A DNA stretch of 64,000 nucleotides from Amphritea balenae (GTDB taxonomy: Bacteria; Pseudomonadota; Gammaproteobacteria; Pseudomonadales; Balneatricaceae), in the NCBI RefSeq assembly GCF_003858655.1, contig NZ_RQXV01000009.1, positions 124,001-188,000 on the forward strand. The letters run 5' to 3'. The notes below the pieces were generated by a model. The model was given only the letters and a program-made list of their open reading frames with translations, ran no database searches and had not been told where the DNA came from. Each line of letters starts with the position of its first letter. Position 1 is the first letter of the stretch. A program made the position numbers and the translations under genes. Positions 7,652 through 15,132 of this stretch are shown one piece after another.

Positions 7652-8239
7652 ATGGCATATAACAATAAAACTATCCAACGCCTGCACAATGACCTATTCA
7701 CCCTCATCGGATGGCTAGAGCTACTGGAGGAGGAGCAGCAAGTCAGCTGCTACCAGCATCTTAAAGTACAACCTACTCCGGTACGGATGAGTGCCATACT
7801 GGCCGGTTTAGAGACGTCCCTGGAACAGATGGCGTATAGCTTTATGCTCGAAGAGGAGCAGCTTTTTGAACTACTAAAACAGTCATCCAAGCGCTCGATC
7901 ATTGCCAACCTCAAACCACGCAGACGTGTGATTTCAACGCTGATTTATCAGCTACTCAACAGCATCAAAGCGTTGCGTTTATCGTTGCAGTCACCTGCTA
8001 CGAAATCTGTAATTGACAGCCCGCAGAGCCATGGCGAAGACTACTGGGATGATGCGTTAAGACTCGCTCCGTCACTGAACAACCGGCTAATTCGTTATCT
8101 GCAAGCCGCAGAGTCAAGCTACCTGCCAGAGATCGACTATTTACTCGATCCGTCTGACGATCTGGAGTTCAGCAGTGATTTATCGATAACGGCTATGGAG
8201 TTAGGCCAGGCCATTATTCCATCAAATTACTACCACTAG
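7652..8239 (+). CDS. Conserved-looking protein of unknown function upstream of rnfA
   Basis: 195 residues from the ATG at 7652 (a TTG at 7640 is also possible). Largely helical, rich in Leu, Gln and Glu, with no signal peptide, no cysteine-rich Fe-S motif and no convincing membrane segment. I do not recognise it. It is the first gene after the rnf promoter, with rnfA starting 25 bases after its stop, so it is almost certainly co-transcribed with Rnf. A regulatory or assembly role in Rnf electron transfer is possible but is only inferred from position. Confidence 0.65.
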   Translation: MAYNNKTIQRLHNDLFTLIGWLELLEEEQQVSCYQHLKVQPTPVRMSAILAGLETSLEQMAYSFMLEEEQLFELLKQSSKRSIIANLKPRRRVISTLIYQLLNSIKALRLSLQSPATKSVIDSPQSHGEDYWDDALRLAPSLNNRLIRYLQAAESSYLPEIDYLLDPSDDLEFSSDLSITAMELGQAIIPSNYYH

Positions 8240-8264
8240 ACGCACCCCGGATCGGAGAGGATAG

Positions 8265-8846
8265 ATGAACGAATTCTTTATTCTGCTACTCGGAACAGCG
8301 CTGGTGAACAATGTAGTGCTGGTGCAGTTTCTGGGGCTATGCCCCTTTATGGGAGTCTCCAGCAAGATCGATTCAGCCATTGGTATGGGGCTAGCCACCA
8401 TGTTCGTACTGACCTTGGCGACCGCCGCTAGCTGGCTGATTGAGCACTATATTTTGTTGCCGCTGGAGGTCGAGTTTCTGCGTATTTTGAGCTATATCCT
8501 GGTCATTGCGGGTGTGGTTCAGTTTATTGAGATGTATATCCGTAGCCTGAGTCCTACGTTGTATCAGAATCTGGGAATTTTCCTGCCGCTGATCACCACC
8601 AACTGCGCCGTACTCGGTGTCGCGTTACTCAACACACAGCAGAACAACAGCTTTCTACAGAGCGTGATGTATGGCATCGGCGCCTCGCTGGGCTTTTTGT
8701 TGGTACTGGTCATGTTTGCCGGATTACGTGAGCGTCAGGCACTTGCCAGCACCGCCAAACTATTTGACGGCCCCCCCATCGCCTTTATCACCGCAGGGTT
8801 ACTGTCGATGTCGTTTTTAGGTTTTTCCGGTTTGCCACTGCAGTGA
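8265..8846 (+). CDS. rnfA: Rnf complex membrane subunit A
   Basis: 193 residues, six probable membrane helices, with the hallmark N-terminus [20 protein letters not shown] and the TNCAVLG motif of RnfA/NqrE. Rnf is an ion-pumping complex in the inner membrane that links NADH and ferredoxin. In benzoate degraders it may use the ion gradient to reduce ferredoxin with NADH. RBS GGAGAGG before ATG 8265. First recognised gene of rnfABCDGEH. Confidence 0.95.
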   Translation: MNEFFILLLGTALVNNVVLVQFLGLCPFMGVSSKIDSAIGMGLATMFVLTLATAASWLIEHYILLPLEVEFLRILSYILVIAGVVQFIEMYIRSLSPTLYQNLGIFLPLITTNCAVLGVALLNTQQNNSFLQSVMYGIGASLGFLLVLVMFAGLRERQALASTAKLFDGPPIAFITAGLLSMSFLGFSGLPLQ

Positions 8847-8920
8847 CACTGACGATCTGGCGCCACCATCATTCAAACTCAATCCAGGCACAATAAAAAT
8901 AACAACGGGAGAGCGACACT

Positions 8921-9493
8921 ATGATCAGCTCCATACTAATCCTGACCCTGATCGGCACGGTTCTAGGCCTGATGCTAAGCGCCGTGGACTATTTTCTGCC
9001 CTACAAAGAGGACCCGCAGATTGCCCAGATCACCGAGCTACTTCCTGGAACCCAATGCGGCCAATGCGGCTATGCAGGCTGTAGCCAGGCTGCCGCCGCA
9101 CTGATCAACGGCAATGCACCGCTGACACTCTGCCCCCCTGGCGGCCCCTCCATGGCCCGACAGTTGTCCGAAACCCTGGGGCGCCCGCTGGAACAGCAGC
9201 AGCCTGCTACACCGGTTTTGCCTAGCCTGGCCAAGGTGGTTTCTGAGCTATGCATCGGCTGTACTAAGTGTATTCAGGAATGCCCCACCGATGCCATTGT
9301 CGGTGCACCTAAGCAGCTCCACGTAGTACTTAACGAAGCCTGCAACGGCTGCGGCGCTTGTGTTGACGCTTGCCCAACCGAAGGTATTCTACTGGCCGAG
9401 ATGCAACTTAACCTGAGCAACTGGCGCTGGAGCAAACCACCAGGCCCCAATCCGTTTCGTGTACCGATGACTGAAATGGGCGGTGCCCAATGA
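8921..9493 (+). CDS. rnfB: Rnf complex Fe-S subunit B
   Basis: 190 residues: an N-terminal membrane anchor, the CGQCGYAGC cluster motif near residue 47, and two ferredoxin-type motifs CIGCTKCIQECP and CNGCGACVDACP. It is the likely entry point for ferredoxin electrons. RBS GGGAGAG before ATG 8921. The stop overlaps the rnfC start by 4 bases (ATGA). Confidence 0.95.
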   Translation: MISSILILTLIGTVLGLMLSAVDYFLPYKEDPQIAQITELLPGTQCGQCGYAGCSQAAAALINGNAPLTLCPPGGPSMARQLSETLGRPLEQQQPATPVLPSLAKVVSELCIGCTKCIQECPTDAIVGAPKQLHVVLNEACNGCGACVDACPTEGILLAEMQLNLSNWRWSKPPGPNPFRVPMTEMGGAQ

Positions 9494-10992
9494 AGCTGTT
9501 TGGATTACGCGGTGGTGTCCACCCCGAAGCACTGAAGCATCACACTGAGCGTCAGGAAATCCAACGGATGCCGATGCCCAGGCGGCTATACATCCCGTTG
9601 CAACAACACATCGGCGCCCCGGCCAAGGCCGAGGTAGAGGTCGGCGAGAAGGTCGAAAAAGGACAACTTCTGGCGCGTAGCCAGGGGATGATCTCCGCCC
9701 CCATTCACGCTCCTGGCTCGGGCACCATTGTCGAGATCGAGGAGCACCCTGCGGCTCACCCCTCCGGTTTGCCGGTACGCACCATCGTGATAGAAACCGA
9801 TGTGCAGGAACGCATATTCAAAAACCTGACCGACGCTGGTGACCCGTTCGACCTGAGCACGCAACAGATTGCCGATCGGGTCGGCCAGGCTGGCATTGTA
9901 GGTATGGGCGGAGCGACCTTCCCGTCTGCAGTCAAATTGATGCCCAACCCGGATAATCCGATTCACACCCTGATTATCAATGGCAGCGAGTGCGAACCCT
10001 ACCTGACCTGCGACGACCGCTTGATGCAGGAACGCCCCGATGACGTGCTCGACGGTATCCGACTGATTCGTCATGCACTGCAGGCCAAGCGCGCTGTGCT
10101 GGCCATCGAAGATAATAAGCAGGCCGCATTTAATGCGATGCAAGCCGCGGCTGCACGGAGCGACGGCGTCGAAGTGATCCAGATTCCGTCACGCTATCCG
10201 ATGGGTTGGGAAAAACAACTGGTGCAGATCATCACCGGCCACGAGCTGCCCCAGGGTCAGCTACCCGGCGGCATCGGCGTCTGCGTTCACAATGTCGGCA
10301 CCGCGTTCGCCATCTACCGCACCCTACGGATAGATGAACCGCTGATCTCGCGGGTGGTAACCGTCTCCGGCGGCGCAGTCAGAAATCCGCAGAATGTACT
10401 GGTCCCGATCGGCACCCGGGTGGAGGATCTGATCAAATTCTGCGGTGGATTAACTGAAACACCCGCCCGCCTGGTGATGGGTGGGCCGATGATGGGCCAG
10501 GTGATGCCGCACCAGCAGGTGCCCATCGTCAAAGGCAGCAGTGGCATTTTGGCCCTGACTGAGCACGAAATCGACGATGGGCCCGAACGCCCCTGCATCC
10601 GTTGCGGGCGCTGCGTGATAGCCTGCCCGGTCGGCCTGATGCCGCTGGAGATGGGTGCGAGGATGCGCGCCGACGATGTCACCGGCACCGAAGCACTGGG
10701 CGTGATGGACTGCATCGGCTGCGGCTGCTGCTCTTACGTCTGCCCCTCCAAAATTCCATTGGTGCAGTATTTCAATTACGCCAAGGGTGAGCTGCAGGAT
10801 CGACGCAATACCAAAATCAAAACCAGCAAAACCCGCCAGTGGGCACAAAACCGAACCGAGCGATTGCAACGTGAAGCTGAAGAAAAAGCGATCCTGAAGG
10901 CGCAACGAGCAGCGGCTAAAGCCGAAAAACTCGCCAACAAGTCTCTCCAATCAGAGCCCCAATCAGAGCCCCAACCTGAGGACTTACAATGA
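9490..10992 (+). CDS. rnfC: Rnf complex NADH-side subunit C
   Basis: 500 residues. Barrel-sandwich N-terminus with APIHAPGSG, FMN/NADH-binding region with GMGGATFPSAVKL, soluble-ligand-binding domain, then two 4Fe-4S motifs CIRCGRCVIACP and CIGCGCCSYVCP. The C-terminal 60 residues are a charged Lys/Arg/Gln tail ending in a short QSEP repeat, which varies among gammaproteobacterial RnfC. ATGA overlaps at both ends. Confidence 0.95.
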   Translation: MKLFGLRGGVHPEALKHHTERQEIQRMPMPRRLYIPLQQHIGAPAKAEVEVGEKVEKGQLLARSQGMISAPIHAPGSGTIVEIEEHPAAHPSGLPVRTIVIETDVQERIFKNLTDAGDPFDLSTQQIADRVGQAGIVGMGGATFPSAVKLMPNPDNPIHTLIINGSECEPYLTCDDRLMQERPDDVLDGIRLIRHALQAKRAVLAIEDNKQAAFNAMQAAAARSDGVEVIQIPSRYPMGWEKQLVQIITGHELPQGQLPGGIGVCVHNVGTAFAIYRTLRIDEPLISRVVTVSGGAVRNPQNVLVPIGTRVEDLIKFCGGLTETPARLVMGGPMMGQVMPHQQVPIVKGSSGILALTEHEIDDGPERPCIRCGRCVIACPVGLMPLEMGARMRADDVTGTEALGVMDCIGCGCCSYVCPSKIPLVQYFNYAKGELQDRRNTKIKTSKTRQWAQNRTERLQREAEEKAILKAQRAAAKAEKLANKSLQSEPQSEPQPEDLQ

Positions 10993-12083
10993 TCAGATTG
11001 AATCCACAAGCGGGACCTCATGTCCGTAATCCCGGCAAAGTCCCGTCGTTGATGGCCATGGTGATCATAGCCCTGCTTCCCGCGACCCTATTTGGCATCT
11101 ACCTTTTCGGGCTACCGGCCCTCAACACTGTAGTACTGTGCTTACTCAGCGCAGCCTTCTTCGAAGCGCTGTGCGTCTGGCTGGTTAAAAAGCGAATCAC
11201 GCTGGTGCTGTTTGACGGCTCCGCCCTGCTCACCGGACTGCTGCTAGCTTTAACGCTTCCCCCCTGGGCGCCCTGGTGGATCGCGGTCGGTGGCAGTGGC
11301 TTTGCGATCATTGTCGGTAAACATGTTTATGGTGGACTGGGGCAAAACCCTTTCAACCCGGCGATGTTGGCGCGGGTCGCATTGCTGTTGTCATTCCCGC
11401 TGCAGATGACCAGCTGGGTCAGCCCAGCGCCACTATTTTCCGCATCTACGCCCGGATTTATCGATGCGTTGGCTATCACCTTTAACAGTGCTATGCCCCT
11501 AGATGGTTTCAGTAGCGCAACCCTGCTGGGGCAGGTCAAAACCGACCTCGGCCAGGGGCAAACACTGAGCCTGATCTTTGAAGGCCAATACAATCTGCTG
11601 TTTCACAGCCTCGGCTATACCGCCGGGAGCCTAGGTGAAACCTCGGCGCTGTTGATCGCAGCCGGCGGTATCTACCTGATCTGGCAAGGGGTCATCAACT
11701 GGCAACTTCCGGTAAGTATGTTGGCCAGCGTGGCGCTACTAGCCGGTCTGTTTCATATTATCGATCCCGAGCTATACGCCAGCCCGCTATATCACCTGAG
11801 TTCCGGAGCACTGATGCTCGGGGCGTTCTTTATCCTAACCGATCCTGTCACTTCACCGACCACCCTGCGCGGGCAAATTCTGTTTGGTAGTGGTTGCGGT
11901 TTACTGGTGTTCATCATTCGTACCTGGGGTGGATACCCCGAAGGCGTGGCTTTCGCAGTGCTATTGATGAACGGTATGACGCCACTGATCGATCACTACC
12001 TCAAGCCCCGACAATACGGCCGTAATCGACGCGGCCAACCGTTACCTATGCCCGCGATGACACCGCCAGGAGAGCAGTCATGA
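10989..12083 (+). CDS. rnfD: Rnf complex membrane subunit D
   Basis: 364 residues, about nine membrane helices, RnfD/NqrB type. The segment FNSAMPLDGFSSATLLGQ carries the D-G-x-S-x-A-T motif where FMN is attached to Thr. Also GLGQNPFNPAMLARV, typical of the family. Overlaps rnfC and rnfG by 4 bases each, so translation is coupled. Confidence 0.95.
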   Translation: MIRLNPQAGPHVRNPGKVPSLMAMVIIALLPATLFGIYLFGLPALNTVVLCLLSAAFFEALCVWLVKKRITLVLFDGSALLTGLLLALTLPPWAPWWIAVGGSGFAIIVGKHVYGGLGQNPFNPAMLARVALLLSFPLQMTSWVSPAPLFSASTPGFIDALAITFNSAMPLDGFSSATLLGQVKTDLGQGQTLSLIFEGQYNLLFHSLGYTAGSLGETSALLIAAGGIYLIWQGVINWQLPVSMLASVALLAGLFHIIDPELYASPLYHLSSGALMLGAFFILTDPVTSPTTLRGQILFGSGCGLLVFIIRTWGGYPEGVAFAVLLMNGMTPLIDHYLKPRQYGRNRRGQPLPMPAMTPPGEQS

Positions 12084-12874
12084 GTAAGATGACTAACCCA
12101 GCCGATGTACCTCAGGCAGAACTTAAGACCGAACTTAAGACCGAACTTAAGACCGAACTTAAGACCGAACTTAAGACCGAACTTAAGACAAAGCCTCAAG
12201 GCGAACCACCAAAGAACAGCAAACTGTTCTCGCTGGGTTATCCCGGGGTACTGCTGGGCGTTGCCGTGCTGCTGTCCACTTCGCTGCTAGCCTTCGGTCA
12301 TCTGGCCACTAAAGATGCCATTGCCGAGCGCCAGGCTGAAGACCTGAAGGCATCACTCGGCCAGGTTTTGCCCGCCGCACTGCACGATAACGACCTGCTG
12401 GAAGCGCCACTCGACCTACTCGATACGGCAGGAAAAACCCTGCGTATCTATCGCGCGGAGCAGCAACAAACGATTACAGCTGTGGCATTCAGTATCACCG
12501 CTCCCGATGGCTATAGCGGCCCGATCAAGATGATCATGGGGGTCGATCACTTAGGTCAGGTATTGGGTGTTCGGGTGTTATCGCACGCCGAAACGCCTGG
12601 GTTGGGCGATAAGATAGAAATTGCTAAATCGAATTGGATACGCAGCCTCGATGGCCACTCGCTGCTCAACCTTAACGACAAAGGCTGGGCGGTAAAAAAA
12701 GACGGCGGTCAGTTCGACCAGTTCACTGGAGCGACCGTCACCCCCCGCGCCGTCATCAAAGCCGTTAAAGCAGGTCTGCAGTTTTACCGCCAGCAGCAGG
12801 CAACGTTGCTGACAAAGCCAATACCCGCCAGCCAGCCCACTGCTAATGTTTCTGCCAAAGGAGCTTCGTCATGA
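12080..12874 (+). CDS. rnfG: Rnf complex FMN-binding subunit G with ELKT-repeat extension
   Basis: 264 residues. RnfG normally has a short cytoplasmic start, one membrane helix (here about residues 54-74) and a periplasmic FMN domain with the attachment motif near [11 protein letters not shown], present here. Unusual is an added hydrophilic N-terminus with six perfect ELKT repeats (residues 14-37), encoded by a 12-base tandem DNA repeat. The C-terminus ([12 protein letters not shown]) has a near copy at the end of the following mini-ORF. Confidence 0.92.
   Translation: MSKMTNPADVPQAELKTELKTELKTELKTELKTELKTKPQGEPPKNSKLFSLGYPGVLLGVAVLLSTSLLAFGHLATKDAIAERQAEDLKASLGQVLPAALHDNDLLEAPLDLLDTAGKTLRIYRAEQQQTITAVAFSITAPDGYSGPIKMIMGVDHLGQVLGVRVLSHAETPGLGDKIEIAKSNWIRSLDGHSLLNLNDKGWAVKKDGGQFDQFTGATVTPRAVIKAVKAGLQFYRQQQATLLTKPIPASQPTANVSAKGASS
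12119..12190 (+). repeat. Six tandem copies of a 12-base unit inside rnfG
   Basis: Unit GAACTTAAGACC, the last copy ending in A. It codes ELKT in frame. Length changes keep the reading frame because the unit is a multiple of three, so copy number could vary without inactivating rnfG. Confidence 0.95.
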
Positions 12875-13089
12875 GTACCTATAGCCAAATCATTCGCGAT
12901 GGTCTGTGGCATAACAATGTCGTGTTCGGGCAGTTGCTGGCGTTATGTCCATTGTTGGCCGTTACTTCGACCGCGACCAACGGCCTGGGAATGGGCATGG
13001 AACTGTCATCGACCGCAGTAGTTATACCCGTCAGTTCATCCATCGCTAATGCCCCTGCTAATGTCCCGGTCAATGGAGCATCGTCATGA
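12871..13089 (+). pseudogene. Chimeric mini-ORF from duplication of the rnfG-rnfE junction
   Basis: A 72-residue frame. Its first 43 residues equal the start of RnfE ([20 protein letters not shown]... to GLGMGM), and its last residues ([10 protein letters not shown]) resemble the RnfG C-terminus. At DNA level about 130 bases from 12871 recur almost identically from 13086. It is joined to both neighbours by ATGA overlaps, so ribosomes should pass through it. It looks like a partial tandem duplication, with most of rnfE missing from the first copy. Whether a stable peptide is made is unknown. Confidence 0.85.
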
Positions 13090-13799
13090 GTACCTATAGC
13101 CAAATCATTCGCGATGGTCTGTGGCATAACAATGTCGTGTTCGGGCAGTTGCTGGCGTTATGTCCATTGTTGGCCGTTACTTCGACCGCGACCAACGGTC
13201 TGGGAATGGGCCTGGCATCTACCGCAGTACTGGTGGGCTCCAACCTACTGGTGTCGATGACCCGCTCGTTGATCAGCCCTAAAGTACGAATTCCTATCTT
13301 TGTACTGCTGATCGCCACGCTGGTTAGCCTGGTCGATATGACCATGAACGCCTGGCTGCATGATCTGCACAAGATGCTGGGGCTATTTATCCCGCTGATC
13401 GTCACCAACTGCGCCATTCTCGGCCGCGCCGAAGCCTTTGCATCGCGCCAACCAGTGCTGCCATCAATTGTTGACGGTTTGATGATGGGTATCGGTTTCA
13501 CCCTGGCATTGGTACTGCTGGGTGCCACCCGTGAAATTCTCGGCAGCGGCACCCTGTTTGCCAACGCCAGCTTGTTACTCGGATCGGGGTTTACCGGTTT
13601 GGAACTAGTGCTATTCGAGGACTACCAAGGCATTGTTCTGATGCTGCTCCCCCCCGGTGGCTTTCTGGCGCTGGGTTTTTTAATCGTTGCCAAACGTCTC
13701 CTTGATCGGCGCTTTGAACAGCGCCCAACCAATACGCAAGCCAACCAGATCACCGTAACGGATCTCGATGAATCTTCCCCTGGAGGTGAAACCGCATGA
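13086..13799 (+). CDS. rnfE: Rnf complex membrane subunit E
   Basis: 237 residues, six membrane helices, paralogous to RnfA. Shows [20 protein letters not shown] and [14 protein letters not shown], both typical of RnfE/NqrD. This is the complete copy after the truncated duplicate. Overlaps rnfH by 4 bases. Confidence 0.95.
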   Translation: MSTYSQIIRDGLWHNNVVFGQLLALCPLLAVTSTATNGLGMGLASTAVLVGSNLLVSMTRSLISPKVRIPIFVLLIATLVSLVDMTMNAWLHDLHKMLGLFIPLIVTNCAILGRAEAFASRQPVLPSIVDGLMMGIGFTLALVLLGATREILGSGTLFANASLLLGSGFTGLELVLFEDYQGIVLMLLPPGGFLALGFLIVAKRLLDRRFEQRPTNTQANQITVTDLDESSPGGETA

Positions 13800-14059
13800 A
13801 TGTCAGCCTGGTTTACGCCGACCCTAACAAACCGCTGTGGTTGGAGCTTGATGTCTCCGAAAATAGCACGCTCGGTGAAGCGATCGAAAACTCGGGGATT
13901 CTTCAACGTCTTCCTGACATTGACCTGGATACTCTCAAAACCGGCATCTTCGGAAAGCTGGCAAAACTGACACAAGAATTACAACCAGGTGATCGTATTG
14001 AGATCTACAACCCGGTCTTCGTTGACCCAAAAACTGTCAAAAGGCGTGATCGTGATTAA
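13796..14059 (+). CDS. rnfH: RnfH, ubiquitin-fold protein of the Rnf operon
   Basis: 87 residues with the RnfH/UPF0125 pattern: an N-terminal strand VSLVYADP, GEAIENSGI, GIFGKLAKL and GDRIEIYNP followed by a basic tail (KTVKRRDRD). It has a beta-grasp fold in known members; the function is unclear. Last gene of the rnf operon. Confidence 0.9.
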   Translation: MNVSLVYADPNKPLWLELDVSENSTLGEAIENSGILQRLPDIDLDTLKTGIFGKLAKLTQELQPGDRIEIYNPVFVDPKTVKRRDRD

Positions 14060-14102
14060 GCCATACAGGCTACAGCCCTTACCACAACTGGCTTTTGTTA
14101 AA

Positions 14103-14119
14103 ATTCCTTCTAGTGGAAC
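14103..14119. promoter_or_regulatory. IclR-type operator upstream of fdhD-padBCD
   Basis: ATTCCTTCTAGTGGAAC, an inverted repeat TTCC-N7-GGAA. Same motif as at 29012, 30925, 45753 and 53928. A -10-like CATAAT (14163-14168) is centred 54.5 bases downstream, the spacing seen at the other promoters. Confidence 0.6.
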
Positions 14120-14243
14120 GGCAGTGATACAAAAAGATTGTTATAAGCTAATTCCGGCGTAACATAATATATATCCATACCGCAACTAGGTCTGTGAATA
14201 TTGCAGGCTTTAAACAAAAATAAATAAGTAAGCGGATGTCCTT

Positions 14244-15104
14244 ATGTCAAATAATGCTTTGACGATGAGCAACACTGGTGTCGATCACCGGGTTGCAGAC
14301 CATCGGAACACCCAGGCGATGACTGAGTATCCTGTCAGTCGTTGGCTGGCCGGCCAGGTTGAAGATATCGAAGACTGGGTCGCTGAAGAGGTGCCTGTCG
14401 CACTGGAGTATAACGGCTTATCCTATGCCGTAATGATGTGCAGTCCGCAAGATCTGGAAGACTTCGCCAGAGGGTTTTCGCTTAGTGAATGCATCGTCGA
14501 AGATGCCGATGAGATCTACGATATACAGATCTCTAGCCAGGAAGACGGAATACAGCTCGCCATCACCATCCCACAATCCCGCTTTTGGGCGCTCAAATCT
14601 CACCGCCGATCCCTGGCTGGTCGTACCGGTTGTGGCCTCTGCGGTAAAGAAAGCCTGGCTCAACTAGCCCACTCTCTGGATCCATTTCCTACCGGTGGTC
14701 AGCCCATTGCAGCCAGCGCAATAGAGAACGCTTGCAACCAGTTGAAAAGCCAACAACACCTGTTTAGTCATACCGGCTCGGTACATGCTGCAGCCTGGAG
14801 CGACACCGACGGTAATATCGTCGCCATTCGTGAAGATGTCGGACGTCATAACGCCCTCGACAAGCTGATAGGTAACAACCTCAACAGCGGCCTGAACCTG
14901 AATCAGGGCATGCTTATTATGACCAGCCGCGCCAGCTACGAAATCGTTCAGAAAGCAGCCGCTTGCAGCATATCAGTGATCGCAGCCGTGTCCGGCCCTA
15001 CCGGGCTGGCAGTACGGCTGGCCCAGGATCTGGGTGTAACACTAGTCGGCTTCGCTCGTGACAGCCGACTGTCGGTCTATGCCCATCCCGAGCGGATTGT
15101 TTAA
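14244..15104 (+). CDS. fdhD: FdhD, sulfur carrier for molybdenum-enzyme maturation
   Basis: 286 residues. FdhD moves sulfur from a cysteine desulfurase to the bis-MGD cofactor of DMSO-reductase-family enzymes. The catalytic CxxC is seen in RTGCGLCGKES (about residue 132), with GVHAAAW-like HTGSVHAAAW and EDVGRHNALDKLIG, the family's best conserved strings. It lies 28 bases upstream of padB and is evidently co-transcribed, which indicates that PadB needs a sulfurated cofactor. Confidence 0.93.
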   Translation: MSNNALTMSNTGVDHRVADHRNTQAMTEYPVSRWLAGQVEDIEDWVAEEVPVALEYNGLSYAVMMCSPQDLEDFARGFSLSECIVEDADEIYDIQISSQEDGIQLAITIPQSRFWALKSHRRSLAGRTGCGLCGKESLAQLAHSLDPFPTGGQPIAASAIENACNQLKSQQHLFSHTGSVHAAAWSDTDGNIVAIREDVGRHNALDKLIGNNLNSGLNLNQGMLIMTSRASYEIVQKAAACSISVIAAVSGPTGLAVRLAQDLGVTLVGFARDSRLSVYAHPERIV

Positions 15105-15132
15105 CCCCCTAACACAGCCCAAGGAAGCACCG

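Noticed and set aside
9586-10143. 185-codon minus-strand frame opposite rnfC
   Set aside because: Shadow of a GC-rich coding strand; no RBS, no recognisable domain. The same holds for long antisense frames at 10450-10950, 34226-34933, 54523-55233 and 55106-55711.
12119-12190. Possible CRISPR array
   Set aside because: Units are directly adjacent with no spacers and code ELKT in frame within rnfG. No CRISPR array or cas gene is seen anywhere in the window.
12105-12290. Second frame with a repeated PNLR pattern
   Set aside because: It is the 12-base rnfG repeat read in another frame; the minus-strand FGLK frame at 11996-12199 has the same cause.
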